A DNA stretch of 64,000 nucleotides, from NCBI GenBank assembly GCA_041984235.1, contig JBHIYN010000014.1, positions 62,001 through 126,000 on the forward strand. Direction: 5' to 3'. Positions 16,810-25,762 of the stretch are shown one piece after another. Position numbers and translations under genes: made by a program. The notes below the pieces were generated by a model. The model was not told the DNA's origin. It saw only the letters and a list, made by a program, of their open reading frames with translations, and made no database searches. Every line of letters begins with the position of its first letter. The first letter of the stretch is position 1. Source of the DNA: JBHIYN01 sp041984235. Its GTDB lineage: Bacteria > Pseudomonadota > Gammaproteobacteria > Ga0077536.

Positions 16810-19800
16810 ATGAGCGGCAAGCGCGAACAACCGGCGGGGGTGGCCGCGGCGCAGTCTGCGCGGATCCCGCAGCAGTTGGCGGCTGGTCTCCTCGCCCTGC
16901 TCGCCACTTTGCTGGTGCTGCCGGCAGCGGCCGACATCCAGGCCCTGTACTACGACCAGAACGGCACCCCGCGCGCCTACTTCACCGGCAACGTCGTGCA
17001 GCGCGTCGACCCCAACGTCGATTTCGATTTCGGCGGCGGCTCGCCCGACCCCGGGATCGGCAACAACGACTTCTCCGTCATCTGGCTGGGCGAGGTCGAG
17101 CCGCCGGCCGACGGCAGCTACGTCTTCGAGACCGTCTCCGACGACGGGGTCAGGCTGTACATCGACGGCAACCTCGTCATCGACAACTGGACCGACCACG
17201 CACCGACCACCGACCAGAGCGCACCGCTCGCGCTGCTCGCCGGGCAGCGCTATGCCGTGCGCATGGAGTTCTACGAGCGCGCCGGCGGCGCGGTCGCGCG
17301 CCTGCGCTGGGACGGGCCGGGCTTCGGCCCGCAGGCGATCCCGCAGGCCAACCTGTTCCTCGCCGCCTTCGACGTGATCGACGCGGTGCAGGGCTGCGGC
17401 AGCAACGACGTCACCGTCAACTTCACCCGCGTGCTCGACCCCGCCACCGCCGAGGACCCGGCCAACTACGCCTTCGACGGCGGCGCCGCGGCCACCGCCG
17501 CGGTGCTCGAGGCGTCCGGCACCGCGGTGCGCCTCACCGTCAGCAACATCAGTCCCGGCGGCCATACCATCACCATCAACGACGTCGAGGACCTATCGGG
17601 CAACGTCATCGGGCTCGATACGCAGGTGGTGTCGGCCGTGCCGAGCAACGGCCTCGCCGGCGCCTACTATTCGCAGGACGGCATCGCGCGCGCCTACTTC
17701 ACCGGCAGCGTGGTCAACCGCCTCGACCCGGAGGTCAACTTCAACTGGGGCGGCGGCGCACCGATCGGCGGGGTCGGCAGCAACGACTTCTCGGTGCGCT
17801 GGAGCGGTGAAGTGGAGGCCCGCGGCAACGGCGCCTACCGCTTCCTGACCCGCTCCGACGACGGCGTGCGCCTGTACATCGACGGTAACCTGGTCATCGA
17901 CAACTGGACCGACCACGGCCCGACCACCGACCAGAGCGCCAACATCGTGCTCAGCGCGGGCCAGCGCTACACGGTGGTGATGGAGTACTACGAGCGCGCC
18001 GGGGGCGCCGTCGCCGAGCTGCGCTGGAACGGTCCTGCGTTTTCCGAGGAGGTCATCCCCAGCACCAACCTGTTCCCCCTCTGCATAACGCCCACCCCGC
18101 CGCAGCCGGTGGCGGAATGGCGCATGGAGGAAGCGGCCTGGAACGGCACCGCGGGCGAGGTCGTCGACGAAACCGGTAACGGCTACGACGGCACCGCGGT
18201 GTCCGGCGCCGACACCGACGCCACCAATCCCGCCATCGCGGGCGACCCGGGCACCTGCCGCCACGGCGAGTTCGTGCAGAGCGGGCAACGCCGCGTGGTG
18301 GTGCCCTACGACGCCGGCCTCAATCCCGACGGCAGCTTCACGCTCACGGCCTGGGCCCGGGTCAACGGCAATCAAAGCACCTGGCGCTCGCTGATCACCT
18401 CGCGCAACCGCATTACCGGCGGGCCGCCACGTCCCACCGGCTACAACATCTACGCCGGCACCAACAACCGCTGGCAGTTCTGGACCGGCACCGGCACCGG
18501 CTGGCACAACCTGCAGGGCGGCACGGTGCAGGTCGGGCCCTGGGTGCACGTGGCGGCGAGCTTCGTCGCCACCTCGCAGAGCGGCGCAACCTATTTCGGC
18601 ACCAAGCGGCTCTACATCGACGGCGTGCAGGTGGCCAGCGGCGGCCAGCGCTACGAGCCCAACACCATCGCCGACACCTACATCGGCGCCGGCGGCGACC
18701 TGGGCGGCACCCTATACTTCTTCGATGGCGACATCGACGAGGTCCGCATCTACGACGGTGCCCTGACCCAGGACCAGATCGTCGACGTCATGAACGAAAC
18801 CCACCCCTGCCAGGCCGGCGTCGATCACTACGCCATCAGCCATGCCAACCTCGGCCTCACCTGCGAAGCCGAGGCCGTCACCATCACCGGCCACGATGCG
18901 AGCACCCCGACCCATCTCGCGGTCGAGCCGCAGACCACGATTGCCATCACCACCGTGCCCGCGACCGCCGAGATCCTGCTCAAGAGCGGCATCCCCGGCA
19001 ACTTCACCCCGGGCACCGGCAGCGCGCAGTACGTCTTCACCGCCGGAGAGACCGCGGTCGAGCTGTGGCTGCGCCAGACCACCGAGCAGAGCATCGACAT
19101 CGACGTGCTCGACCTCAATGGCCGGACCGAGCTCAAGCTCAGCGCCGAGGACAACCCGCTGACCTTCCGCGACACCGGCTTGCGCTTCTACGCCGACGGC
19201 GTGCACAACGCCATCGGCACCCAGATCGCGGGCAAGAACGCCTCGCTGCCGCCTGCGGCGCAGGCGCTGACCCTGCGCGCGGTGCAGACCGACACCGATA
19301 CCGGCGCCTGCGTCGGCCGCCTGGTGCCCTCACCCGTCGACGTCGAGATGGCCTACGAGTGCGTCACCCCCGGGACCTGCGCACTGCCGGCGGGCGCGAC
19401 CATCAACGGCGACCCCATCGCAGGCAACGCGGCCGGGCCGATCACCGCCTGGGGCACGGCCTCCCTCGATTTCGCCGGCACCGACACCGCGGCCATCGAC
19501 CTGAACTATGCCGATGCCGGGCGCATCCGGCTGCATGCCCGCCTCGCCCTGCCGGACACGCCGCCGGACCCGGCCCTGGTGCTCGAGGGCAGCAGCGATC
19601 CCTTCGTGGTGGTGCCCGCCGGGCTCTGCGTGGAGGCGCCGCAGGCCGATTCCGGCTGCGTTCTCGACGACATCAGCTGCAGCCGCTTCCGCCGCGCCGA
19701 CGAGGATTTCGAGCTCGAGGTGCGCGCGGTCGCGTGGGAGTCGGCGGGCGAGGCCGACGCCGATTTCTGCAGCGGCAACGCCGATACCCCGAACTTCCAG

Positions 19801-20970
19801 CTCGCCGGCATCACGCTCGCGCCGGCCGTGGTCGAGCCTGCGGGCGGCATCGACGGCGCACTCGGCACGCCGAGCGTCGACATCACCAGCGGCGGCGGCG
19901 TGCTCGTCAGCGATCAGCACCAGGAGGAGGCCGGGATCTTCACCATCGAGGCCACGCCGCCACTGTATCTCGGCCAGGCGCTCGCCCCGGCCTCCAGCGC
20001 CAGCATCGGCCGCTTCTACCCGGCCTGGCTGCAGGTCACGGCCAACACCCCGCAGGTGGCGCCGTCCTGCGGGCCGTTCACCTACCAGGACCAGCCCTTC
20101 TACTACGACGTACCGCCGGAGCTGACGGTCGCGGCGCGCAGCGTCGACGACGACCCGGTGCTCAACTACCGTGACGACTTCTTCCGCCTCGACACCACGA
20201 GCCTGCCGCGCAGCTACAGCGACAACTCCGGGCAGCCGGTGACCCTGACCAACCCGGTCGCCGACGGCGACGTCACCGTCAGCGGCGAAACCGACGGCGA
20301 CGGCCTCGCCCTGCTCGCCCTCGATGCCGACGTCGACGGCGACGAACTGCTCTACGACCGCCAGACCCTCAACCCGCCCTTCGACGCCGATTTCGACGTC
20401 ACCTTCGAGGCCGCCGGGCTGACCGATCCCGACGGTGCCTGCTTCGACCCCGACCAGGACGGCTGCGACGATCTCACCATCCCCACGGTCGGCGGCAGCA
20501 ACCTGCGCTTCGGCCGCCTGACCCTGACCAGCGCCTTCGGCTCCGAGCTGCAGAGCCTGCCCCTGCCGGCCCGTGCCGAGTACTACGACGGCAGTGCGTT
20601 CGTCGCGAACACCGACGACGACTGCACCGTGTTGCCGCTGGCGAGCGCGCTGACGCTGGCCAACCCGGAAACCGCCGCCGGCGCGCCGCAGCCCGCGACC
20701 GCGACCATGACGGTGGCCGGCGGCACCAGCGCCATCACCTCCGGCGACGTGACCCTGACCGGCGGTGAGGCCACGATCGTGTTCAGTCCACCCGGCGCGG
20801 GCAACAGCGGCTTCATCGATGTCGCCACCAGCCTGGGCGCGACCCTGCCCTGGCTGCGCTTCGACTGGGACGGCGACGGCCAGTACGACGACGACACCAC
20901 CGCACGCGCCAGCTTCGGCCTCTACCAGGGCCGCGACGGCATCATTTACATTCGGGAGCCCTGGGACTAG
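16810..20970 (+). CDS. Secreted PA14-PA14-LamG-DUF6701 (MshQ-like) protein
   Basis: This 1386-residue exported protein has a signal sequence (about 23-42). A PA14 domain (about 42-183), an SbsA/Ig-like linker (185-276), a second PA14 (280-423) and a LamG/concanavalin domain (435-660) follow. The C-terminal half, from about 668, resembles DUF6701 as found in the MSHA pilus protein MshQ, including Cys-rich strands and the ending GRDGIIYIREPW. PA14 and LamG domains bind glycans. No pilus genes are nearby. The ATG at 16810 (GAAGGCG just upstream) was chosen over an upstream TTG. It is probably a surface adhesin or glycan-binding protein for the EPS. Confidence 0.82.
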   Translation: MSGKREQPAGVAAAQSARIPQQLAAGLLALLATLLVLPAAADIQALYYDQNGTPRAYFTGNVVQRVDPNVDFDFGGGSPDPGIGNNDFSVIWLGEVEPPADGSYVFETVSDDGVRLYIDGNLVIDNWTDHAPTTDQSAPLALLAGQRYAVRMEFYERAGGAVARLRWDGPGFGPQAIPQANLFLAAFDVIDAVQGCGSNDVTVNFTRVLDPATAEDPANYAFDGGAAATAAVLEASGTAVRLTVSNISPGGHTITINDVEDLSGNVIGLDTQVVSAVPSNGLAGAYYSQDGIARAYFTGSVVNRLDPEVNFNWGGGAPIGGVGSNDFSVRWSGEVEARGNGAYRFLTRSDDGVRLYIDGNLVIDNWTDHGPTTDQSANIVLSAGQRYTVVMEYYERAGGAVAELRWNGPAFSEEVIPSTNLFPLCITPTPPQPVAEWRMEEAAWNGTAGEVVDETGNGYDGTAVSGADTDATNPAIAGDPGTCRHGEFVQSGQRRVVVPYDAGLNPDGSFTLTAWARVNGNQSTWRSLITSRNRITGGPPRPTGYNIYAGTNNRWQFWTGTGTGWHNLQGGTVQVGPWVHVAASFVATSQSGATYFGTKRLYIDGVQVASGGQRYEPNTIADTYIGAGGDLGGTLYFFDGDIDEVRIYDGALTQDQIVDVMNETHPCQAGVDHYAISHANLGLTCEAEAVTITGHDASTPTHLAVEPQTTIAITTVPATAEILLKSGIPGNFTPGTGSAQYVFTAGETAVELWLRQTTEQSIDIDVLDLNGRTELKLSAEDNPLTFRDTGLRFYADGVHNAIGTQIAGKNASLPPAAQALTLRAVQTDTDTGACVGRLVPSPVDVEMAYECVTPGTCALPAGATINGDPIAGNAAGPITAWGTASLDFAGTDTAAIDLNYADAGRIRLHARLALPDTPPDPALVLEGSSDPFVVVPAGLCVEAPQADSGCVLDDISCSRFRRADEDFELEVRAVAWESAGEADADFCSGNADTPNFQLAGITLAPAVVEPAGGIDGALGTPSVDITSGGGVLVSDQHQEEAGIFTIEATPPLYLGQALAPASSASIGRFYPAWLQVTANTPQVAPSCGPFTYQDQPFYYDVPPELTVAARSVDDDPVLNYRDDFFRLDTTSLPRSYSDNSGQPVTLTNPVADGDVTVSGETDGDGLALLALDADVDGDELLYDRQTLNPPFDADFDVTFEAAGLTDPDGACFDPDQDGCDDLTIPTVGGSNLRFGRLTLTSAFGSELQSLPLPARAEYYDGSAFVANTDDDCTVLPLASALTLANPETAAGAPQPATATMTVAGGTSAITSGDVTLTGGEATIVFSPPGAGNSGFIDVATSLGATLPWLRFDWDGDGQYDDDTTARASFGLYQGRDGIIYIREPWD
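17137..17937 (+). repeat. Tandem PA14 unit repeat, period 717 bases
   Basis: Within the secreted protein, the PA14 core beginning SDDGVRLYIDGN recurs exactly 717 bases (239 codons) later, at 17137 and 17854. For about 28 codons the two copies are almost identical in protein and very similar in DNA, differing mainly at third positions. This shows duplication of a PA14-plus-linker unit, or gene conversion between the two copies. Confidence 0.7.
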
Positions 20971-21467
20971 CGGGTTCGCGGCCTGGTGTGTCGCCGACAG
21001 GCCTCCGCCTTGCCGTCCACGAAAGAGCGGCACAGCGCCCTTACCGTAGACCCTGCGACCGATCTAGCGACCGGAACGATGCGGGCTCCCGTGCCGGACC
21101 GGTTTAGTTCTTTTCACGCCGAAACCACGACTCCAACAGCATGAGGGACGACGTAAGCGGCAGCACCCGGCTTTGCGCCTGCACGCGTTCTTGTTTATTC
21201 GGCGATCATACGGTGCCCAACCGGCTATTCGATCCACCCTGACGCAGCGCCGGACACCACTGTGGACTATACGCCAGGTGCTAAACTATGTACGGCGAAT
21301 CGCGTGGACTCGGATCGAAGGATAGAAACACCATGATCATCCATGATGACTCGAAATGGATCGCTCACGGAGCGCATCGTTTCGATATCTGATTGGTCTC
21401 TCCTACGGTTAGAATCTCCACCCAAATTAACGGTTCCGCTTTCGAACCACATCGAACGAACCTTCCC
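20971..21467. other. 497-base intergenic region at the edge of the low-GC island
   Basis: No coding sequence with convincing features is seen here. Base composition falls along the region: hand counts give about 62% GC for 21121-21180, 55% for 21181-21240 and 50% for 21361-21420. A TAGAAT hexamer at 21410-21415 could be a -10 box for the acetyltransferase gene, but no -35 is evident. No T-run terminator, tRNA remnant or IS end was found. Confidence 0.5.
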
Positions 21468-21938
21468 ATGACAGCGAATCTCGCCGATCCCTTCGTCCAT
21501 CCACTGGCTGATTGTCAGTGCCGCAACCTGGGTGCCGGAACCCGCGTCTGGCAATTTACCGTGGTTCTTGCCGGCGCAAGGATTGGATCGAACTGCAATA
21601 TCAATAGCCACTGTTTCATCGAGAACGACGTCGAGATTGGTAACGACGTGACGATCAAATGCGGCGTTTACATATGGGATGGACTGACAATCGAAGATGG
21701 GGTGTTCGTTGGCCCAAATGTGACTTTCACGAATGACAAGCATCCTCGCTCCAAGGTTTATCCAGAGCAGTTCCTTCGGACGCTCGTGAAAGCCGGCGCA
21801 TCAATCGGCGCCGGCGCAATCATTCTTCCCGGCATAGAGATCGGAGAGCGCGCCATGGTGGCTGCCGGCGCTTTAGTTACTCGCGATGTCCCTCCGGGAG
21901 CGCTCGTTGTCGGCTCCCCTGCTTCGATTCGGGCGTGA
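21468..21938 (+). CDS. Hexapeptide-repeat sugar N-acetyltransferase
   Basis: This 156-residue left-handed beta-helix acetyltransferase contains repeated hexapeptides (IGSNCNI, IGNDVTI, IEDGVFVGPNVTF, IGAGAIILPGIEIGERAMV). The motif TNDKHPRS is characteristic of WlbB/FdtC-like enzymes that acetylate the 3-amino group of dTDP-3-amino-3,6-dideoxyhexoses. It belongs with the ketoisomerase and aminotransferase downstream. The ATG giving MTANLADPF was chosen because the upstream extension (from TTG) has no homology. Confidence 0.87.
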   Translation: MTANLADPFVHPLADCQCRNLGAGTRVWQFTVVLAGARIGSNCNINSHCFIENDVEIGNDVTIKCGVYIWDGLTIEDGVFVGPNVTFTNDKHPRSKVYPEQFLRTLVKAGASIGAGAIILPGIEIGERAMVAAGALVTRDVPPGALVVGSPASIRA

Positions 21939-22118
21939 CCTCGGATTTCGTAAAGGCTCACTGCACGCTCCGCGTGCCTAACGGAACCTGGTCCCCTAGC
22001 AGGTGTTAGTCGACAAGGCCGACACGACGACGTAACGGCGTGCTCGCGCCACCCAATACGCCATGGCGTTAATTGAATTCGCTCTTTACCGAACTGCAGG
22101 CCTGAGAGGTTCATTCGC

Positions 22119-23207
22119 ATGAAATATTTCGTCGATTCAAAGATCCTCAAGATAGCGGGACCGAAAGAGTTTGAAGTTTCACCCGCATCCCGATTCGTTC
22201 GCCATACCTATTATTCTGCGCGCGCCGCCATGCAGCGCCTACCCGAGACATCGGACGCCTTGCAGGAATCTCCAATCTTCAAGGCTTGGTGGTACTACAC
22301 CGTCGAATTGCTTCCCGGACTCACCAAAGAAGGGATATATCCGGAAGATTTCCCATTACTCCCGCGCATGTTGCTCAGAAATTGCGACCTGGGTGGCACC
22401 ACATGTCTCGATCTTGGTTCCATGGAAGGACTACTCCCGGTCCTTATGCGACGGCAGGGAGCCGACAAAGTCCTGGCAACTGATGCTAACTACCACTGCT
22501 ACGAAAAAATCGGCGCGATTCGACGATACTACAAAGTCCAGTTCGATTTTCAGCAAATCGGATCGATGTATGACCTAAGCAGCAAACTGCGCGGGCACGG
22601 GGGGTTCGACCTGATCAATCTATCAGGCGTTCTCTACCATGTGTTCTCCCCAATGCATGTGATAGCAGGCGCCCGACCTCTATTGAAGAAAGACGGGTTG
22701 ATGATCCTTTCGACCAACGTCGTGAACCGCCACGATTTCTCCATGGAGTTCAACGTCCGTGGGAAACTGCAAAGAGAGGGGAACACGTTCTGGTATCCCT
22801 CGATACCCTTATACGACTATATGCTGAGGTATTTGCGATTGGCGCCGATAGATTGTTTGTATCTCCCATATTCGGAACGCGATTCCGTGCGCTACGTCGA
22901 AGGGTTGGACGCCGGTTACCTCGCCGTAGTGTGCCGGGCGACGGACCAGGCTGCCGTCGAACCGGATGACGAATGGGCTCAGCGCTCTTCGAAAGGCTCG
23001 TGGGAGATCATAAATTCGAGCGACATAAGGATGCTTGAGAAGCAACCTCACTCCCGGATTCGGTACAAGGCCAAGGTCGATAGTCGATTCCGAAAGGCTG
23101 ACGGACTGTCAATAGACCTTCCACGAGCAGTCAAAGAGATGCCTCCTGTCTATCGTGCCGAGAAGCCGGAAGATTCAAACTGGCTGAGGCTTGAAGACGC
23201 CGTATAG
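22119..23207 (+). CDS. Class I SAM-dependent methyltransferase
   Basis: This is a 362-residue protein. The SAM-binding motif I, CLDLGSMEGLLPVLM, is at about residues 95-109, followed by an acidic strand end (VLATDANYH) and motif IV/post-I (FDLINLSGVLYHVFSP), as in CmoB-like or DUF1698-type methyltransferases. It could O- or N-methylate a sugar, or act on a glycan end. A good ribosome-binding site (GAGAGGT) precedes the ATG. A 180-base gap separates it from the acetyltransferase gene. The substrate is unknown. Confidence 0.78.
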   Translation: MKYFVDSKILKIAGPKEFEVSPASRFVRHTYYSARAAMQRLPETSDALQESPIFKAWWYYTVELLPGLTKEGIYPEDFPLLPRMLLRNCDLGGTTCLDLGSMEGLLPVLMRRQGADKVLATDANYHCYEKIGAIRRYYKVQFDFQQIGSMYDLSSKLRGHGGFDLINLSGVLYHVFSPMHVIAGARPLLKKDGLMILSTNVVNRHDFSMEFNVRGKLQREGNTFWYPSIPLYDYMLRYLRLAPIDCLYLPYSERDSVRYVEGLDAGYLAVVCRATDQAAVEPDDEWAQRSSKGSWEIINSSDIRMLEKQPHSRIRYKAKVDSRFRKADGLSIDLPRAVKEMPPVYRAEKPEDSNWLRLEDAV

Positions 23208-23255
23208 CATCTCGCAAGAATTCAACCACCTCACTAATCTGATATTTGCCCCGTT

Positions 23256-23672
23256 ATGTCCCTCGCTGAATGCAAATTGATCGAACTCCCGAAGATTTCC
23301 GACCCACGTGGAAACCTGTCAGTGATTGAAGGAGGCAATCATATTCCGTTTGACATTCAGCGCGTCTACTACTTGTACGATGTCCCCGGTGGATCCACGC
23401 GAGCCGGCCACGGCCATTACGAGTTGCAGCAACTAATCATCGCCATGTCTGGCAGTTTCGACGTCATCCTCGACGACGGACGAGACCGCGAGACATTCCA
23501 TTTGAACCGCTCCTACTACGGACTGTATGTTGCGCCCATGATGTGGCGCGAGATCGAGAACTTCTCGTCCGCTTCCGTCTGCCTGGTTTTAGCCTCAACG
23601 CTTTATGACGAAGCTGACTATATTCGGGACATCGACCAGTTTCGGGCGGTCGTAAAAGAGAAGCGTTCGTGA
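23256..23672 (+). CDS. dTDP-6-deoxyhexos-4-ulose 3,4-ketoisomerase (FdtA/QdtA-like cupin)
   Basis: This 138-residue cupin is of the WxcM/FdtA family. It moves the keto group of dTDP-4-keto-6-deoxyglucose from C4 to C3. The active-site stretch RAGHGHYELQQ (near residue 49) corresponds to the family RxxHAHxxxxQ motif, and the SGSFDVILDDG strand follows. Sequence alone does not tell whether the product has the gluco (QdtA) or galacto (FdtA) configuration. It overlaps the aminotransferase gene by four bases (GTGA). Confidence 0.88.
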   Translation: MSLAECKLIELPKISDPRGNLSVIEGGNHIPFDIQRVYYLYDVPGGSTRAGHGHYELQQLIIAMSGSFDVILDDGRDRETFHLNRSYYGLYVAPMMWREIENFSSASVCLVLASTLYDEADYIRDIDQFRAVVKEKRS

Positions 23673-24781
23673 GTACGGACGTCCCCTTTCTGGATCTTCG
23701 GGCGGCTTATCTCGAACTGAGGGCAGGTATTGACGCCGCCATTGCGAGCGTTCTCGATAGTGGCTGGTACGTTCTCGGGAAGGAGGTCGCGGCTTTTGAG
23801 CAGGAATTCGCCGCCTATATCGAGTCCGGTCATTGCGTCGGTGTTGGCAATGGCCTGGATGCATTACGACTTTTGCTCCACGCTCACGGTGTCGGACCAA
23901 ATGACGAGGTTATAGTCCCGTCGAATACATTCATCGCTACTTTCCTTGCCGTAAGCGACATTGGGGCAACCCCGATTCCGGTCGAGCCTGACCCTCATAC
24001 CTACACCATCGATGCTGGAGGAATCGAGGGCGCGATAACCTCCAGCACCAAGGCAATAATTCCTGTTCATCTTTATGGGCAGCCGGCTGACATGGATCCG
24101 ATCATGGCGCTGGCCGATAGACACAACCTCACTGTTATCGAGGACGCTGCCCAAGCCCATGGCGCAAGATACAAAGGTGTCCGGGTTGGCACGCTCGGTC
24201 ACTCCGCTGCATGGAGCTTCTACCCGGGTAAGAATCTGGGGGCTCTGGGTGACGGCGGTGCGATAACCACTAACGATGGTTCAATCGCGGAGGCCGTTCG
24301 CGAACTGCGAAATTATGGGTCGCGGATAAAGTACGTCCACGACGAGAAAGGGCTCAACTCCCGCCTCGACGAGATTCAGGCCGCTGTTTTGCGAGTTAAA
24401 CTTCGCAGCCTGGATACCTGGAATGCAAGGCGAGCGGCGCAGGCGGAACACTACATCACAAGGCTAGGTGATCTTGATTTGACGGTTCCTCGGGTCCCCG
24501 CGTGGGCTGCCCCCGTGTGGCACCTATTCGTAGTGCAAACTCCGGAACGTGACGACCTTCGCAACAAGCTTAGCGACGCCGGCATTGAAACCCTGATTCA
24601 CTACCCCATCGCGCCTCACCTTCAGCGAGCGTACGACGGACTTGGGTTCTCGCACGGATCATTTCCAATCTCCGAATCCCTATCTAGGCGTGTGCTCAGT
24701 CTTCCGATAGGGCCTCATCTCGCGTCCACCGATGTCGACAAGGTAATAGCGGCTCTCATAAAGCTTCGACCGGCCCCATGA
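23669..24781 (+). CDS. dTDP-3-keto-6-deoxyhexose aminotransferase (FdtB/QdtB-like)
   Basis: This 370-residue DegT/DnrJ/EryC1 aminotransferase has the classic motifs: VPFLDLRA at the start, EDAAQAHGA near residue 157 (PLP ring and pyridine nitrogen contacts) and FYPGKNLGALGDGGA with the Schiff-base Lys near 190. It should place an amine at C3 of the sugar made by the adjacent ketoisomerase, using glutamate. The GTG start overlaps the ketoisomerase stop, and the stop overlaps the next glycosyltransferase start (ATGA), so the three are coupled. Confidence 0.9.
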   Translation: MSTDVPFLDLRAAYLELRAGIDAAIASVLDSGWYVLGKEVAAFEQEFAAYIESGHCVGVGNGLDALRLLLHAHGVGPNDEVIVPSNTFIATFLAVSDIGATPIPVEPDPHTYTIDAGGIEGAITSSTKAIIPVHLYGQPADMDPIMALADRHNLTVIEDAAQAHGARYKGVRVGTLGHSAAWSFYPGKNLGALGDGGAITTNDGSIAEAVRELRNYGSRIKYVHDEKGLNSRLDEIQAAVLRVKLRSLDTWNARRAAQAEHYITRLGDLDLTVPRVPAWAAPVWHLFVVQTPERDDLRNKLSDAGIETLIHYPIAPHLQRAYDGLGFSHGSFPISESLSRRVLSLPIGPHLASTDVDKVIAALIKLRPAP

Positions 24782-25740
24782 CCTCGACCCCATCGTCCCC
24801 CGCTGCAATCGTTAGCGTGATTGCCGTTTGCTTCAATCATACCCGATTTGTCGTTCAAGCCCTCGAATCGATCAAATCGCAAACTTACCAGAACATTGAA
24901 GTAATAATTCTCGACGACTGCTCTACAGATAATTCAGTCGAAACGATCCGCGAATGGCTCTCCACCGCGGGCGTGGATTACAAGTTTGTTGCTCACGCCT
25001 CAAACCAAGGGGTTTGCAAGACATTCAACGAGGGCTTGTGCGCCACCCGCGGCAAATACATTTCCTTGTTGGCAACAGACGATGCATGGGTGCCGGAGAA
25101 AATCGAACGCCAAGTCGAGGAAATGGAAGAGCTCGACGAGGACGTTGGCGTGCTCTATAGCGACGCTTATCTCATGGACGAGGAAGGCAATGAACTGCCG
25201 GGGCTGTTCATTGAACGACACCGCGAACTTGCGTCGATCCCTGTCGGGAATATTTTCTCCGACCTGGCAGACGGAAACTTCATCCCAGCGATGTCAACGC
25301 TAATCCGGCGAACTTGTTATGAAGCAGTCGGGAGATATGACGAACGCCTGTGCTACGAAGATTGGGATATGTGGCTACGGATCTCAAATCAATTTCGTTT
25401 CGCATTCTCAGATTTCGTTTCCGCGCACTACCGGATAGTCTCGACATCAATCGTGCGCACCTCGCTAGTTACAAAGAATCCGGCTCGCTACGAATCTGAT
25501 TGCATCATATTGGACAAGTGGATTGGCACGGGCGCTTTAAATCGAATTCAAGAGCTAAAATTTCGCGACAGATACTACTGGAGCGCCCGCCTTCTGTACT
25601 CGCTACATCATGCACAGTCCTGGCGTTATCTCTTGCGTGCAATCAAGTTCCATCCAGGGCCAAAAATCTTCCTGATCTTCGTTCTCGCGCGGCTCGGAAT
25701 CTTTGTAAGTCGCGCTGATTCACCGAAAACGATCCGGTAA
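24778..25740 (+). CDS. Family 2 glycosyltransferase
   Basis: This 320-residue GT-A inverting glycosyltransferase has the nucleotide-binding start SVIAVCFNHTRFV, the acidic motifs ILDDCSTDNS (near residue 45) and LLATDDAWVPEKI (the DxD equivalent), and the catalytic-base region CYEDWDMWLRI near residue 200. As the last gene of the low-GC operon it is the natural candidate to transfer the 3-acetamido-3,6-dideoxyhexose. It ends 22 bases from the convergent flippase gene, with no clear terminator between them. Confidence 0.87.
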   Translation: MTSTPSSPAAIVSVIAVCFNHTRFVVQALESIKSQTYQNIEVIILDDCSTDNSVETIREWLSTAGVDYKFVAHASNQGVCKTFNEGLCATRGKYISLLATDDAWVPEKIERQVEEMEELDEDVGVLYSDAYLMDEEGNELPGLFIERHRELASIPVGNIFSDLADGNFIPAMSTLIRRTCYEAVGRYDERLCYEDWDMWLRISNQFRFAFSDFVSAHYRIVSTSIVRTSLVTKNPARYESDCIILDKWIGTGALNRIQELKFRDRYYWSARLLYSLHHAQSWRYLLRAIKFHPGPKIFLIFVLARLGIFVSRADSPKTIR

Positions 25741-25762
25741 GAGACCACATCGAGAAGCGTCT

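Noticed and set aside
21267..21743. Minus-strand frame of 158 codons over the acetyltransferase start
   Set aside because: It has no family features and overlaps a clear hexapeptide-repeat enzyme on the plus strand.
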